Positions 18,804 to 29,000 of a stretch of DNA of 64,000 nt are shown piece by piece. Origin of the DNA: Phormidium tanganyikae FI6-MK23. GTDB lineage: Bacteria; Cyanobacteriota; Cyanobacteriia; Leptolyngbyales; Leptolyngbyaceae. The position numbers and the translations under genes were made by a program. The stretch's first letter is position 1. The number at the start of each line of letters is the position of its first letter. The DNA lies in assembly GCA_019359175.1 (NCBI GenBank), contig JAHHHU010000001.1, forward strand, positions 1 to 64,000, written 5' to 3'. The notes beneath the pieces are model-generated. The model saw only the letters and a program-made list of their open reading frames with translations. It searched no databases and was not told the DNA's origin.

Positions 18804-20500
18804 ACTATTGAGAATTCTGGCTTTTGAGTCAGGCTGGCAATCACTCCTTTCATTTCCCCGATCGTGGAATGCTGCCCGCTCGATTGTACGATCGCTTCAA
18901 GATGCTGCCCCATTGCCGTGCTTGAATCTTGAATCGGTTGCAATATCTCTTGATACAGCGCCACTCGACCTGCAATTTCTGCTGCCACAACTCTTTGAGC
19001 CTGCAATGCTTCTTCAAGCTGCTTCAACTCATTACGTTTTGCTTCTTGCTCACCCGCTTGCCCGTTCACTCGATCCTGAGCCTGTTGAATTGCGTGTTCA
19101 ATCTCCTGAATTTGCGCTTCAATTTGCTGCAATTCTTCGGACTGCTTTTGGCGTTGCGCTTCGATTTGGGTAAAGACGATCGAGAAGTTGATTCCCCCTT
19201 CATCCGGCTCCGCCCCGCCTCGACGCACCAACACAGCTTTGTGCTGCCGCAAAACAATCTCTTTCTCTTTCAAACTGCGACGCTGACCCACTAACGTTTG
19301 ATACAAAAACTCATACGCATCCTGCTCATCCGCGAGTTCAGTTTCGAGACTCATGCGATCGAACTCACTCGCCTGTGCAATTTTTTCTTTGAGTTCCTGA
19401 ATTTCCTTCTCTTTCACGCGAAGTTCTTCTTCCTGTCCATGCACAAACTGAGAAGACTGATCGAACTCACGCTGCACCGTTTGGACAATCGATTGAAGCT
19501 CTTCGATCGACAAATTCTCCAACGCTTGCACATCAATCTGGGGCGCATCGCTACCTTCGATCGTGTTCTGAATCTGCTGATGTAAATCGGCGTGATATTG
19601 AATCTGCACATTGAGAGATCGGGCAAACTCCTGCTTACTGTGCAAAACAGATTGCTGAGAGTTCATCTCGATTTTGGCTTGTTCAAGTGCTTCTTGCCCT
19701 TGATACCAAGCTTGCCACTGCTCAGTAATACGATGTGATTGCTGAACAATCTCCTGTTGCATCTGGTCAACCGAATGCTGCTGCTCCTCCAGCGTTTGCC
19801 AGTGATGACCGAGCAAACTCTGCTGATAGTTGATCAACTCATTGCACTGCTGCATCGTTTCTGGAGACGTGCCCAATTCAAGGAAGCGATCCAGCAGTTG
19901 ATAGAGCTCTCGTGCCTTCGACTCATCTAATACACAAGCACCGAGCAACTCAGCTTGTCGTTCCTCTAGCTGTTGCTTCTGTCCGTGTAACTGTTCCCAT
20001 GCCCCTTCTAACTCTTGACGATTGCGCTCTAGCTCTTGTTGTTGGCGCGTCACCTCATCGCGAGTCGCCTGAAACTCTTGGCGCTGCTGATCCATCTGCT
20101 GACATTCAGCCTCAAGAAGCTTCAACTCCTCTTGCCGAGCTTCCATTTCCATTTCTCGGCGCGTTAGCTCTTGGCTCTGATAAGTCAGTGACTCATTCCA
20201 CTGCTCGATCTCAGTTTCCTTCGTTTTAATCTTCTCTTGAAGCCGCGAAAACGTTTGCAAAATATTTGCGATCGGGCGACCTGCTTCTTGAACGCGCTGC
20301 ACCTGCTTATTGCCAGTCAGATCGACGAGCAACAGTGTACCGGGGCTGAACTTGCCCGCATCATCCGCAGCTACAACTTCCTCTGCGGTGATCGCGCTCC
20401 AATTCTGTTCCCCTCGCTGACAAGCCAGTAACTTCAGTTCAGACTTGCCACCGCCCATGATTCCGCCTTTCTTCTGAACCACTTCTGCTAGATACAGCAC
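18800..20500 (-). CDS. hmpF: pilus motility taxis protein HmpF
   Basis: MLYLAEVVQKKGGIMGGGKSELKLLACQRGEQNWSAI N-terminus plus long coiled coil; divergent to the hmp-like cluster. Confidence 0.85.
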   Translation of the reverse strand: MLYLAEVVQKKGGIMGGGKSELKLLACQRGEQNWSAITAEEVVAADDAGKFSPGTLLLVDLTGNKQVQRVQEAGRPIANILQTFSRLQEKIKTKETEIEQWNESLTYQSQELTRREMEMEARQEELKLLEAECQQMDQQRQEFQATRDEVTRQQQELERNRQELEGAWEQLHGQKQQLEERQAELLGACVLDESKARELYQLLDRFLELGTSPETMQQCNELINYQQSLLGHHWQTLEEQQHSVDQMQQEIVQQSHRITEQWQAWYQGQEALEQAKIEMNSQQSVLHSKQEFARSLNVQIQYHADLHQQIQNTIEGSDAPQIDVQALENLSIEELQSIVQTVQREFDQSSQFVHGQEEELRVKEKEIQELKEKIAQASEFDRMSLETELADEQDAYEFLYQTLVGQRRSLKEKEIVLRQHKAVLVRRGGAEPDEGGINFSIVFTQIEAQRQKQSEELQQIEAQIQEIEHAIQQAQDRVNGQAGEQEAKRNELKQLEEALQAQRVVAAEIAGRVALYQEILQPIQDSSTAMGQHLEAIVQSSGQHSTIGEMKGVIASLTQKPEFSIV

Positions 20501-20730
20501 ACTAATAGCCCTCTCCTATTCGATGCCCAATGCTTTGACTAATGTGCCCGAATTGTTTGCGTTCTACCCATCTAACCAAAAAATTCGATCACCTCCTTCC
20601 TCAAAAAATTCCCACTCTCGAAAATTCCGGTACACCACAGCATTAATAGATACAATGTGTGGACAATTCACGCTGATTGAATTTGACTACATCGTGAACG
20701 TCGATCGTCGTCCATTTATGGCATTTCTTC

Positions 20731-21966
20731 ATGCAAGGACAGTTAAGCGAAATTGATATTCGGAGCATCTTACAACTGATTGAACTCGGTCAGCGGACAG
20801 GTGAATTATTTGTAGAGGCGTATTCATCAGGCGTTGTGAATCGTCGATCGCGTCATCATCCTTCCTGGTTTGTCTTTTTTCTCAATGGTCAAATTGTCTA
20901 CGCAGGGGAAACAGAGTCAAAGCTCTCCCGCTTGCGAGATTATTTGCACCGCTACCGAGCAGAAGCGACGATCGATCAAATTCCTGCATCATCGATCGCA
21001 ACTTTCAATACTCCAGAGTACGGCTGTCTTTGGGCGCTGCTAGAAAACCACCTAGTCACACCCGCGCAAGGACGCAGCATCATTCAAGGGATGGTGCGTG
21101 AGACTTTGTTTGATTTGCTCAGTTTGCCTCAAGGCTCATTCATCTTTGAGTTGGGAAATCCACTGACACCGCAACTTCTCACAATGGAAATTGCGCCGCT
21201 GGCGACGAAAATTTTGAAGCAGGTTCAAGACTGGAAACAGCTACACCCGCACTTACACTCACCGGATCAATGTCCTACGATCGCGGAATCCGCCCTATTA
21301 AAAAACGCACTGCCCAAAGCCACGTTTCAAACGCTCGATCGCTACGCAGACGGGCAAACCTCGATTCGACAAATCGCTCGCTATCTCAATCGCGATATTT
21401 CTACCGTCGCGCGGGCAATCTATCCGTATATTCAGCGCGGTTGGCTCCAGCTCACTCATAATGCCGTTCAACACTCGGCGCATTCTACCTCTCGCAGTCC
21501 ACTCGATCTGTCTCCCAATACTAAGGCTCTTAAAGTTGTTTGCATTGATGACAGCCCAACAGTCTGTAAAGCCGTAGAATTAATGCTGGAACGCAACGGG
21601 TACGATATCAGTACGATCGAGAATCCACTGAGTGCTTTAAGCTTGGTCTTCCAACTCAAGCCCGATCTGATTCTGTGTGATATCGGAATGCCAGAGTTAG
21701 ATGGATATGAACTTTGTGCCATGTTGCGCCAATCTACAGCGTTTCGGCAGACTCCGATTATCATGTTGACGGGCAAGGATGGATTTATTGATCGAGTCCG
21801 GGCGCGAATGGTCGGAGCAACCGATTATTTAACAAAACCCTTTGGAGAACACGAAATTCTAATGCTACTTGAGAAATATATTGGCGTTGGTAGACCAGAA
21901 CATCTAATGACCACGCAGCAAGTTCTAGATGCCCTAGAAGCCGAATTGAATTTAAATGCCTCGTGA
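20731..21966 (+). CDS. hmpA: PatA-type response regulator (DUF4388 + REC), hmpA/pixG/pilG-like
   Basis: MQGQLSEIDIRSILQLIELGQRTGEL N-terminus; receiver VVCIDDSPTVCKAVELML...LILCDIGMPELDGYELC...MLTGKDG. Confidence 0.82.
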   Translation: MQGQLSEIDIRSILQLIELGQRTGELFVEAYSSGVVNRRSRHHPSWFVFFLNGQIVYAGETESKLSRLRDYLHRYRAEATIDQIPASSIATFNTPEYGCLWALLENHLVTPAQGRSIIQGMVRETLFDLLSLPQGSFIFELGNPLTPQLLTMEIAPLATKILKQVQDWKQLHPHLHSPDQCPTIAESALLKNALPKATFQTLDRYADGQTSIRQIARYLNRDISTVARAIYPYIQRGWLQLTHNAVQHSAHSTSRSPLDLSPNTKALKVVCIDDSPTVCKAVELMLERNGYDISTIENPLSALSLVFQLKPDLILCDIGMPELDGYELCAMLRQSTAFRQTPIIMLTGKDGFIDRVRARMVGATDYLTKPFGEHEILMLLEKYIGVGRPEHLMTTQQVLDALEAELNLNAS

Positions 21967-22095
21967 AAATACTTGTTTTTGAATCCGTATCAGATTAAAT
22001 CAGTATTTGCGGGTACTTTAGTTATTAATGATTCAAGGTAAACAGGGGCTAGTTTCTCCCGTCATCGGTTCAGCCAAGCTCACAGGTAGGGGGTT

Positions 22096-22461
22096 ATGAG
22101 TACAGTTTTAGTCGTGGAAGATAGTGTCACCCAACGAGAGATGATCACGGATCTGCTCAAAGGCAGTGGCATTGAGGTGACTATCGCGACCGATGGCGTT
22201 GAAGCCTTGGAACACATTCAGGGGCAATGTCCTGATTTGGTGGTGTTGGATATCGTCATGCCCCGCATGAATGGATATGAGGTGTGTCGTCGGCTTAAAG
22301 CAGATCCAAAGACCCAAAAGGTGCCCGTGGTGATGTGTTCCTCAAAAGGGGAAGAGTTCGATCGCTATTGGGGAATGAAGCAGGGGGCAGATGCCTACAT
22401 TGCGAAACCCTTTCAGCCAACCGAACTCGTAGGTACAGTGAAACAATTGTTGCGCGGTTAG
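22096..22461 (+). CDS. hmpB: CheY-like response regulator (hmpB/pilH-like)
   Basis: MSTVLVVEDSVTQREMI...LVVLDIVMPRMNGYEVCRRLK...PVVMCSSKG...AYIAKPF. Confidence 0.87.
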   Translation: MSTVLVVEDSVTQREMITDLLKGSGIEVTIATDGVEALEHIQGQCPDLVVLDIVMPRMNGYEVCRRLKADPKTQKVPVVMCSSKGEEFDRYWGMKQGADAYIAKPFQPTELVGTVKQLLRG

Positions 22462-22472
22462 GAACAGAGGCC

Positions 22473-23003
22473 ATGGTAGGAAGTCCAGATTTCTTAACAG
22501 GAAGAGGGCAGGATCAAGCGCCCGAATTTCAGGAACTAGAAAGCCCCGAAGGTGAACTGCATTTGCGTTTCTATACCCCTTCTGGGGCTGAGTTTGCATT
22601 GCCTGCCACTGGAATTCGTGAAGTGCTATCTCCTTCCCCCGATCGCATTACGCCTGTTCCGAATGTTTCGCCGCTTTTGCTCGGAACTCTAAATGTTCGA
22701 GGTCGTGTGGTTTGGGTTGCGGATCTTGGTCAGTTTTTAGGAGATGCGGCTGCTTTGAATACGGATCGCCCGGAAATTTCGGTGATTGCGATCGAAGATC
22801 AAGACATCATGCTGGGATTGGCAGTCGATCGAATTCTCGGAATGGAATGGCTCGATATTGAAAACGTGCAGGCAGCAACGGCAGTTCCTGACAGCGTTGC
22901 ACCGTTTCTTCGGGGAGAATGGATTTTGGGTAAAGAGGGAGGTCAGTGCTTACGGCTGCTGGATCAAGTCTCGATATTGCGATCGGCACGGTGGGCAGCA
23001 TGA
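22473..23003 (+). CDS. hmpC: CheW-like chemotaxis adaptor (hmpC/pilI-like)
   Basis: LRFYTPSGAEFALPATGIREVL...PVPNVSPLLLGTLNVRGRVVWVADLGQFLG; start ATG 22473. Confidence 0.85.
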   Translation: MVGSPDFLTGRGQDQAPEFQELESPEGELHLRFYTPSGAEFALPATGIREVLSPSPDRITPVPNVSPLLLGTLNVRGRVVWVADLGQFLGDAAALNTDRPEISVIAIEDQDIMLGLAVDRILGMEWLDIENVQAATAVPDSVAPFLRGEWILGKEGGQCLRLLDQVSILRSARWAA

Positions 23004-23273
23004 AGAAAGTGTCAAGCCAATTTGCACTGAATTCCGTCAAATGTGTCAATTGTATAAAGAAACAAGGGAACTATTTTTACAAGCAGGGTTCCCCAGTCGA
23101 GATAGACATCGGTATAAACTTTAATGCTGCGAATCGGAAATCCGAGAGTTTAAGAAACTTTTTGATGGACTTCGCCACAATAAGGCACAGCGTATATTAT
23201 TCTCACTTTACCCTAACTGCTCCCAATTTCAAATCCCGTTTTCAGAGCAGCACGTACTTGCAGGAGGAGGCAT

Positions 23274-25877
23274 ATGGCACGAGGAAATGATTTTGCTCAA
23301 GAATATCAGCAGGCAGAACGCGCCTATATGCAGGGCAAGTATGAGGAAGCGGCTGGAATTGTCGATCGCTTAGTCGATCACTACCCCCAAGATCCAAGCG
23401 CTCGATTATTGCGCGGTCACATCTATTGCTATGGACTCCAGAAGTACGATGTGGCGCAAGAGCAATATCAGACGGTTCTCAACCTCACCTCTGATCCGGA
23501 GTTTGTGGATTATGCCAATAGCGGACTCGCATACGCAGGTCAGTTCGCGGATGGTGAAGCAGATAGCTTTGCAGATACAAACTTAGAAACCGATTATTCA
23601 GCCTTCGGAGAGTCTCATGCTTCACCGGAAGCGGATTCTCTCGATAGTTTTGTATTACACGATGATGGATTTAACTCGGATACCGAGGAAGATTCTCCAT
23701 TCGGTGATCCCTTTGGTGCAAGCAAAAACGGAAACGGGTCAAAGAGTCACTTCAGTTCGGATGATCCCTTTGCCACTCCATCATTCAAAGATGAATCGGC
23801 ATCGAGTAGTGACTTCTCAAGCGTACTGGATGATTTTGATCAAGTCTTTGCAGCAGACGAGCCATCACACGGCAGCATGACCACGGTCTCAACCGATCCA
23901 GGCATTTCTGAAGGTGATATCGTTCCCAGTCGAAGCTCGATCGCAAGCCGCGACACCAGCGAAGATACGCTCTTTATGGCAGCACCCGGTTTTTATGACG
24001 AGCAAGCTGCGGCAGAATTTGACTTTCCCACGGGGCAAAGCAAATTCACACCGATCTACAACGAGCCTCAAAGCGATCGCATCAATCCAGTCTCAGCACC
24101 GGGAAATCAAAGCAATGTCGATTTTCTAGACGACTTTGAAGATTTCGACGATCTCGGTAATCTCTCTGATTTTGATCTGTCTGAAGACTCCGCAGGTTTC
24201 ACCAGTCCTTCAGTCGGGAGCGCTTTCGGATTTTCGTCGAATATGTCAGCCGCTTCAGATAGCGCTGAAATTGATTTTGTTCAAAATCCGAGCTTTTCTC
24301 CATCCAATGAGACAGACTCAAAGCTTCGCGAAGACGAACTCTTCAGTATGTCCAGCACAACCGAACAGGTTCCTAGCTTTACGACTCAGCTCGATGCACC
24401 CGTCGCCGAGCCGACTCCAACAGTTGAGCAAGGTTGGTTGGCTCCTTTAGAGAATGCTTCATTTGCGACCAAGCAGATGATTACAGCGGGAGCAGCAGGA
24501 ATTGTTTCGGCAGTTGCGGTGGCAGTCGTTAGCTTTGTTTCTGCAAATCAAGCCGCACAGCAAAACAATGGTGCGGTTGTTTCTCAGCTTCGTACAACTG
24601 GCATCATGATGGCGCTAGCAGGCGGAATTTGCGGCGGCGGAACGGCGCTTGCAGTAGGTCAACTCACCGCACGTCATATGAAGCGATCGACAGAGGATCT
24701 CAGAACGCAGTTTCAGTCCGTATGTCAAGGCAACTTTAACGCTCGCGCTTCGATTTTTGCTGAAGATGAACTGGGTCATCTCTCAACCGAGTTCAACCAA
24801 ATGACTCGCATCATCTTAACTACAACGAGCGAAGCACAGCGCAAAGCAGAAGAACAAGAGCAAGCAAAAGAAGATCTCCAGCGTCAAGTGATTCGACTCC
24901 TTGATGATGTAGAAGGCGCAGCACGCGGAGACTTGACGGTACAAGCGGAAGTAACCGCAGACGTACTTGGAGCCGTTGCGGATTCGTTCAACTTAACCAT
25001 TCAAAACCTGCGTGAAATCGTCCAGCAGGTGAAACAAGCTGCGCGTCAAGTGAGTAAGGGTTCAACCGAAAACGAGATGTTTGCTCGCAGTTTGTCTTCT
25101 GACGCACTGCGGCAAGCTGAAGAACTAGCGGTGACACTCAACTCTGTGCAGGTCATGACTAATTCAATTCAACGGGTAGCAGAAAGTGCTCGTGAAGCTG
25201 AAGAAGTCGCAAGAACCGCATCATCGACCGCGCTCAAGGGTGGGGAAGCAGTAGAACGAACCGTTGCCGGAATTCTAGAGATTCGGGAGACGGTGGCAGA
25301 GACGACCCGCAAGGTGAAACGATTGGCAGAATCTTCGCAAGAGATTTCTAAGATCGTTGCGCTGATTTCTCAGATTGCATCGCGGACGAACCTGCTTGCT
25401 CTAAACGCCAGTATCGAGGCGGCACGGGCAGGAGAAGCAGGACGTGGATTTGCGATCGTTGCGGATGAAGTCAGACAACTGGCAGATCGAGCCGCGAAAG
25501 CATCGAAGGAAATCGAGCAAATCGTTCTACAAATTCAGGGTGAGACAGGCTCAGTAATGACTGCGATGGAAGAAGGAACTCAACAGGTGATCGAGGGCAC
25601 TCGACTCGCAGAACAAGCGAAGCGATCGCTCGAAGATATTATTCAAGTGTCGGGTGTCATTGATACACTGGTGCGATCTATTACCGCTGATACTGTAGAG
25701 CAGACCGAAACCTCGCGGAACGTCGCTCAGGTGATGCAATCCGTGGAATTGACCGCGCAAGAAACTTCGCAGGAAGCTCAACGAGTATCAGGTTCACTGC
25801 AAAACCTTGTAGGAGTTGCGCGTGACTTGTTAACCTCAGTGGAACGATTCCGAGTCGAAACAGTGGAGCGCAAGTAA
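23274..25877 (+). CDS. hmpD: methyl-accepting chemotaxis protein (hmpD/pilJ-like) with TPR-like N-terminus, acidic linker, TM, HAMP
   Basis: Signalling hairpin [52 protein letters not shown]-terminal TPR-like repeat; TM segments about residues 400-470. Confidence 0.9.
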   Translation: MARGNDFAQEYQQAERAYMQGKYEEAAGIVDRLVDHYPQDPSARLLRGHIYCYGLQKYDVAQEQYQTVLNLTSDPEFVDYANSGLAYAGQFADGEADSFADTNLETDYSAFGESHASPEADSLDSFVLHDDGFNSDTEEDSPFGDPFGASKNGNGSKSHFSSDDPFATPSFKDESASSSDFSSVLDDFDQVFAADEPSHGSMTTVSTDPGISEGDIVPSRSSIASRDTSEDTLFMAAPGFYDEQAAAEFDFPTGQSKFTPIYNEPQSDRINPVSAPGNQSNVDFLDDFEDFDDLGNLSDFDLSEDSAGFTSPSVGSAFGFSSNMSAASDSAEIDFVQNPSFSPSNETDSKLREDELFSMSSTTEQVPSFTTQLDAPVAEPTPTVEQGWLAPLENASFATKQMITAGAAGIVSAVAVAVVSFVSANQAAQQNNGAVVSQLRTTGIMMALAGGICGGGTALAVGQLTARHMKRSTEDLRTQFQSVCQGNFNARASIFAEDELGHLSTEFNQMTRIILTTTSEAQRKAEEQEQAKEDLQRQVIRLLDDVEGAARGDLTVQAEVTADVLGAVADSFNLTIQNLREIVQQVKQAARQVSKGSTENEMFARSLSSDALRQAEELAVTLNSVQVMTNSIQRVAESAREAEEVARTASSTALKGGEAVERTVAGILEIRETVAETTRKVKRLAESSQEISKIVALISQIASRTNLLALNASIEAARAGEAGRGFAIVADEVRQLADRAAKASKEIEQIVLQIQGETGSVMTAMEEGTQQVIEGTRLAEQAKRSLEDIIQVSGVIDTLVRSITADTVEQTETSRNVAQVMQSVELTAQETSQEAQRVSGSLQNLVGVARDLLTSVERFRVETVERK

Positions 25878-26079
25878 GCGATCGTACTGAACTTTGTGCG
25901 CCATCTTGAGGACTTCGGTTACAGTGAAGCCAAATCACTGAAACCGCTTTGATTTGGGGTTGACCCCTAGCCGTGATGACCGACTGAACTCTCAACGGTC
26001 ATCTTCATCCCAGAGACTTCCGCGTTCAACTTGAACCAGGCTCGACGGAGATTACTCATTCACAGAAAGGGACATTGCG

Positions 26080-29000
26080 ATGCAGCCGGAACAACAACAG
26101 CGAATCATGGGCTACTTCATTGAGGAGGCAAAAGACCACCTCAATACGATCGAGCAGGGTTTGCTGAATCTACAAGGCACGATGGCAGATCCAGAACTGG
26201 TTAACGAAGTCTTCCGGGCGGCGCACTCGGTTAAGGGTGGGGCTGCGATGTTGAGTCTCCACAGCATCCAGAAAACTTCTCATCGGCTAGAAGATTACTT
26301 TAAGGTTCTCAAAGAAGCGCCTAGCATCAAACCAGATCGCAAGCTAGAAACGCTTTTGCTAAAAGTGTTTGATGCGCTCAAAGGGCATTTAGAGCAGCTA
26401 CAGAGTCCCGTCGGATTAGATGAAGAGGCAGCGAAGGCATCGTTAACTCACTTGGAACCTGTATTCTCGGATATCGAACAGCATCTCACTCAGCTAGAGC
26501 GACAAGCGACGAGCGTTCCTGCAAATCATGGAACGGTAGTTCAGTCTGAAACGATCATGCAAGATAATGCACTATTACTAATCTTCCAAAACGATGTTCC
26601 TGCACAACTGCGCGAGATGCTGCAAACATTCCGGCAAGCAGAAACTATGCTAGATGCTCGTGAGCGCTTACAGGATATCTGCCTTGGCTTACAGGGATTG
26701 GGGGATGCGTTTGGGCTGGCGCACTGGAGTCAGTTGATTGACACTGCAAGTCGGGCGATCGCAAATTCTGAGAATGCTTATCGAGAGCTTGCACCGCTTG
26801 TGATTACCGAAATCAAGCAAGCACAAGGATTAGTTTTAGTAGGACGCGCCAAGGAAATTGCTCCAAGTGAACAGCTACAGGCGATGGTTCTGACACCCTC
26901 TGATGCCGCTGAGATGGATCTGGATTTGGCAGACTTCTTTGCGATCGCAAATAGCGATTCTTCAGATGAGCTTGATTTTGCAGGTTTAGATTTTGCAACA
27001 ACTGACTCTACAGCGGATTTAGAAGATTCAGGCTTAGACAGCCTGTTTGATCTATCGGGATCGGATGAACTCTCGGTAGATGCGGCAGATGATTTAAGTC
27101 TAGATGGAATGTTCGATTTACCAGGCTTAGAAGAGGTTCCGGCGACAGCAGAGATCGACAACTACGATCGAAACGGGCCTGATATGGGAATGGAGGAACT
27201 AAACAGCCTCGCTGACTTATTTGAGGGTGAAATGCCGGATTTGGGAGCGACCTGGCAACGAGAGGAAGTGCTTGACTCCTCCATGCTCTTCAGTTCGTCT
27301 GGCGATGTGTCAGATGCGGAGATCGATGATTTTGCGAATTTCCTATCTACTCCATCTGAGCCTGGTAGCACCCAAACGAATGATTTAGCAGGTCTGTTTG
27401 GAAATGATTTGTTAGAGGAACTGGATGCGACTGATTTAGCATCACTCGGAGCAGTAGACGAGTTTGAATTGCCTGATTTCTCTGAAGATGTCACAGAGAT
27501 TGGAGCGAGTTCTGTGCTGTCTACTCTATCTTCAACAGAAGAAAGCGCTGTATCGGTTGACTTGGAACTCGATGAATTGAATTTGATTTCTTACGGCACT
27601 TACGATACGTCCCTTGGTGACTTCGACACAGAAGACGAAGGTTCTCTTGATAATCTGGGTGAACTATTTGCCGGACTAGATGACACAGATCTAGGTTTCT
27701 CGTCAGTCTCCAGTCAAGCTAACAGTTTAGATCTGATAAACGGCCCGACCGATCTCGATGAAATGTTCGAGACAAGCTCTTCTGAGAATCTTAGCTTCGA
27801 TGGCTTTGACACATTGGACTTGGATGGTGTTTTGGATGAGCAATTACTCAATGAACCCAACGGAACGTCTGAGCTAAATTCTTCAACCGAACTTGCTCTC
27901 GACCCTTGGGATAGTTTAGATCTAGGATTGGGTTCTGGCCTTGAATCCTCTTCTCTCTTTGAGCAAACGGAGATGAAGAATGGTTCCACGAAAGATCCGA
28001 TCGCATTTGATACTGATGATTTGAACATTGCTGGTTTTTCAGCAGAGGACTTGGAGCTATCAGCGTTAGGCTTAGATGCTCAGGAAGATAATGTCCTGAA
28101 CTCTCTGTTCTCTGAAGAGATTGAGAATGAAGTCTCGATCGAGAATTTATCTTTTGATTCGAGTGAATCTGAACTCTTTTTGTTCGATGATTTGGAGCTT
28201 GAGGATGAAGCCTCGATCGAGAATTTATCTTTTGATTCAAGTGAACCCGAAATTTCGTTATCTAATGATTTGGGGCTTGATGGTTTGCTGAATGAACCAT
28301 CGCCCAGGATTGAAGCAGGGTTCGATTTAGATGAACTGAATGATTTAGATTTTGGAGAAACTGCTTTCAGTTCCAACGGATTCAGCACATTCACTTCTGA
28401 TGCAGAGGAACCACTAGGTTTAGCTATCTATGAAACTTTATCAAGTACCCCAGTAGATCCCTTTGCCGATTTACTCGATTTTTCATCATCTGAATCACTG
28501 CTAGAAGATGAGCTTGATTCTGTGAACGGTTCACGGTCTGAGCCGGAAGATCCACTTGCAGATCTACTTGACTTTTCATCTCCTGAGCCATTCACTACTG
28601 CGGAAGTGAGTGAGTCTTCCTTTGATGAGACATCATTCAATCTTGATGATTTGATCGGTGCTGAGTTACCAGATTCAGAAGCATTGTTTGAGCAAGAGCT
28701 AGGCGCTTTACCAGATGATCTGTTGAATGAATTTGACTTAGACAGTTTAGAGCCGCAATCAGCAGGATTGGAAGCTGAAGCGGAGCTTGATTTGGGGTTT
28801 ACAGAATATGCGTCGCTTACACCTGAAGATGATTTTTCAGACCTTAACTTAGACCTCTTTGGCGCAGAAGCACCGGCTCAGGAGAGTGCCGAGATTGGAC
28901 AAAGCTATCAGGATGAATTGACGTTAGATCTAGGCGATCTAACTGACGATTCCTTTAGCGATGTAAATCTGGATGATTTCGGCTCACTGCTTGAAGATGA

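Noticed and set aside
18808-20431. Plus-strand ORFs opposite hmpF (18808-19173, 18929-19294, 19298-19585, 19912-20229)
   Set aside because: Antisense shadows of a Gln/Glu-rich coiled-coil gene (Leu/Cys/Phe-rich products).
26778-28640. Series of minus-strand ORFs (e.g. 26778-27161, 27162-27494, 27714-28028, 28080-28394, 28428-28640) opposite cheA
   Set aside because: Ser/Lys-rich translations are the antisense shadow of the acidic D/E/L/S-rich CheA linker; no start or RBS context or family.
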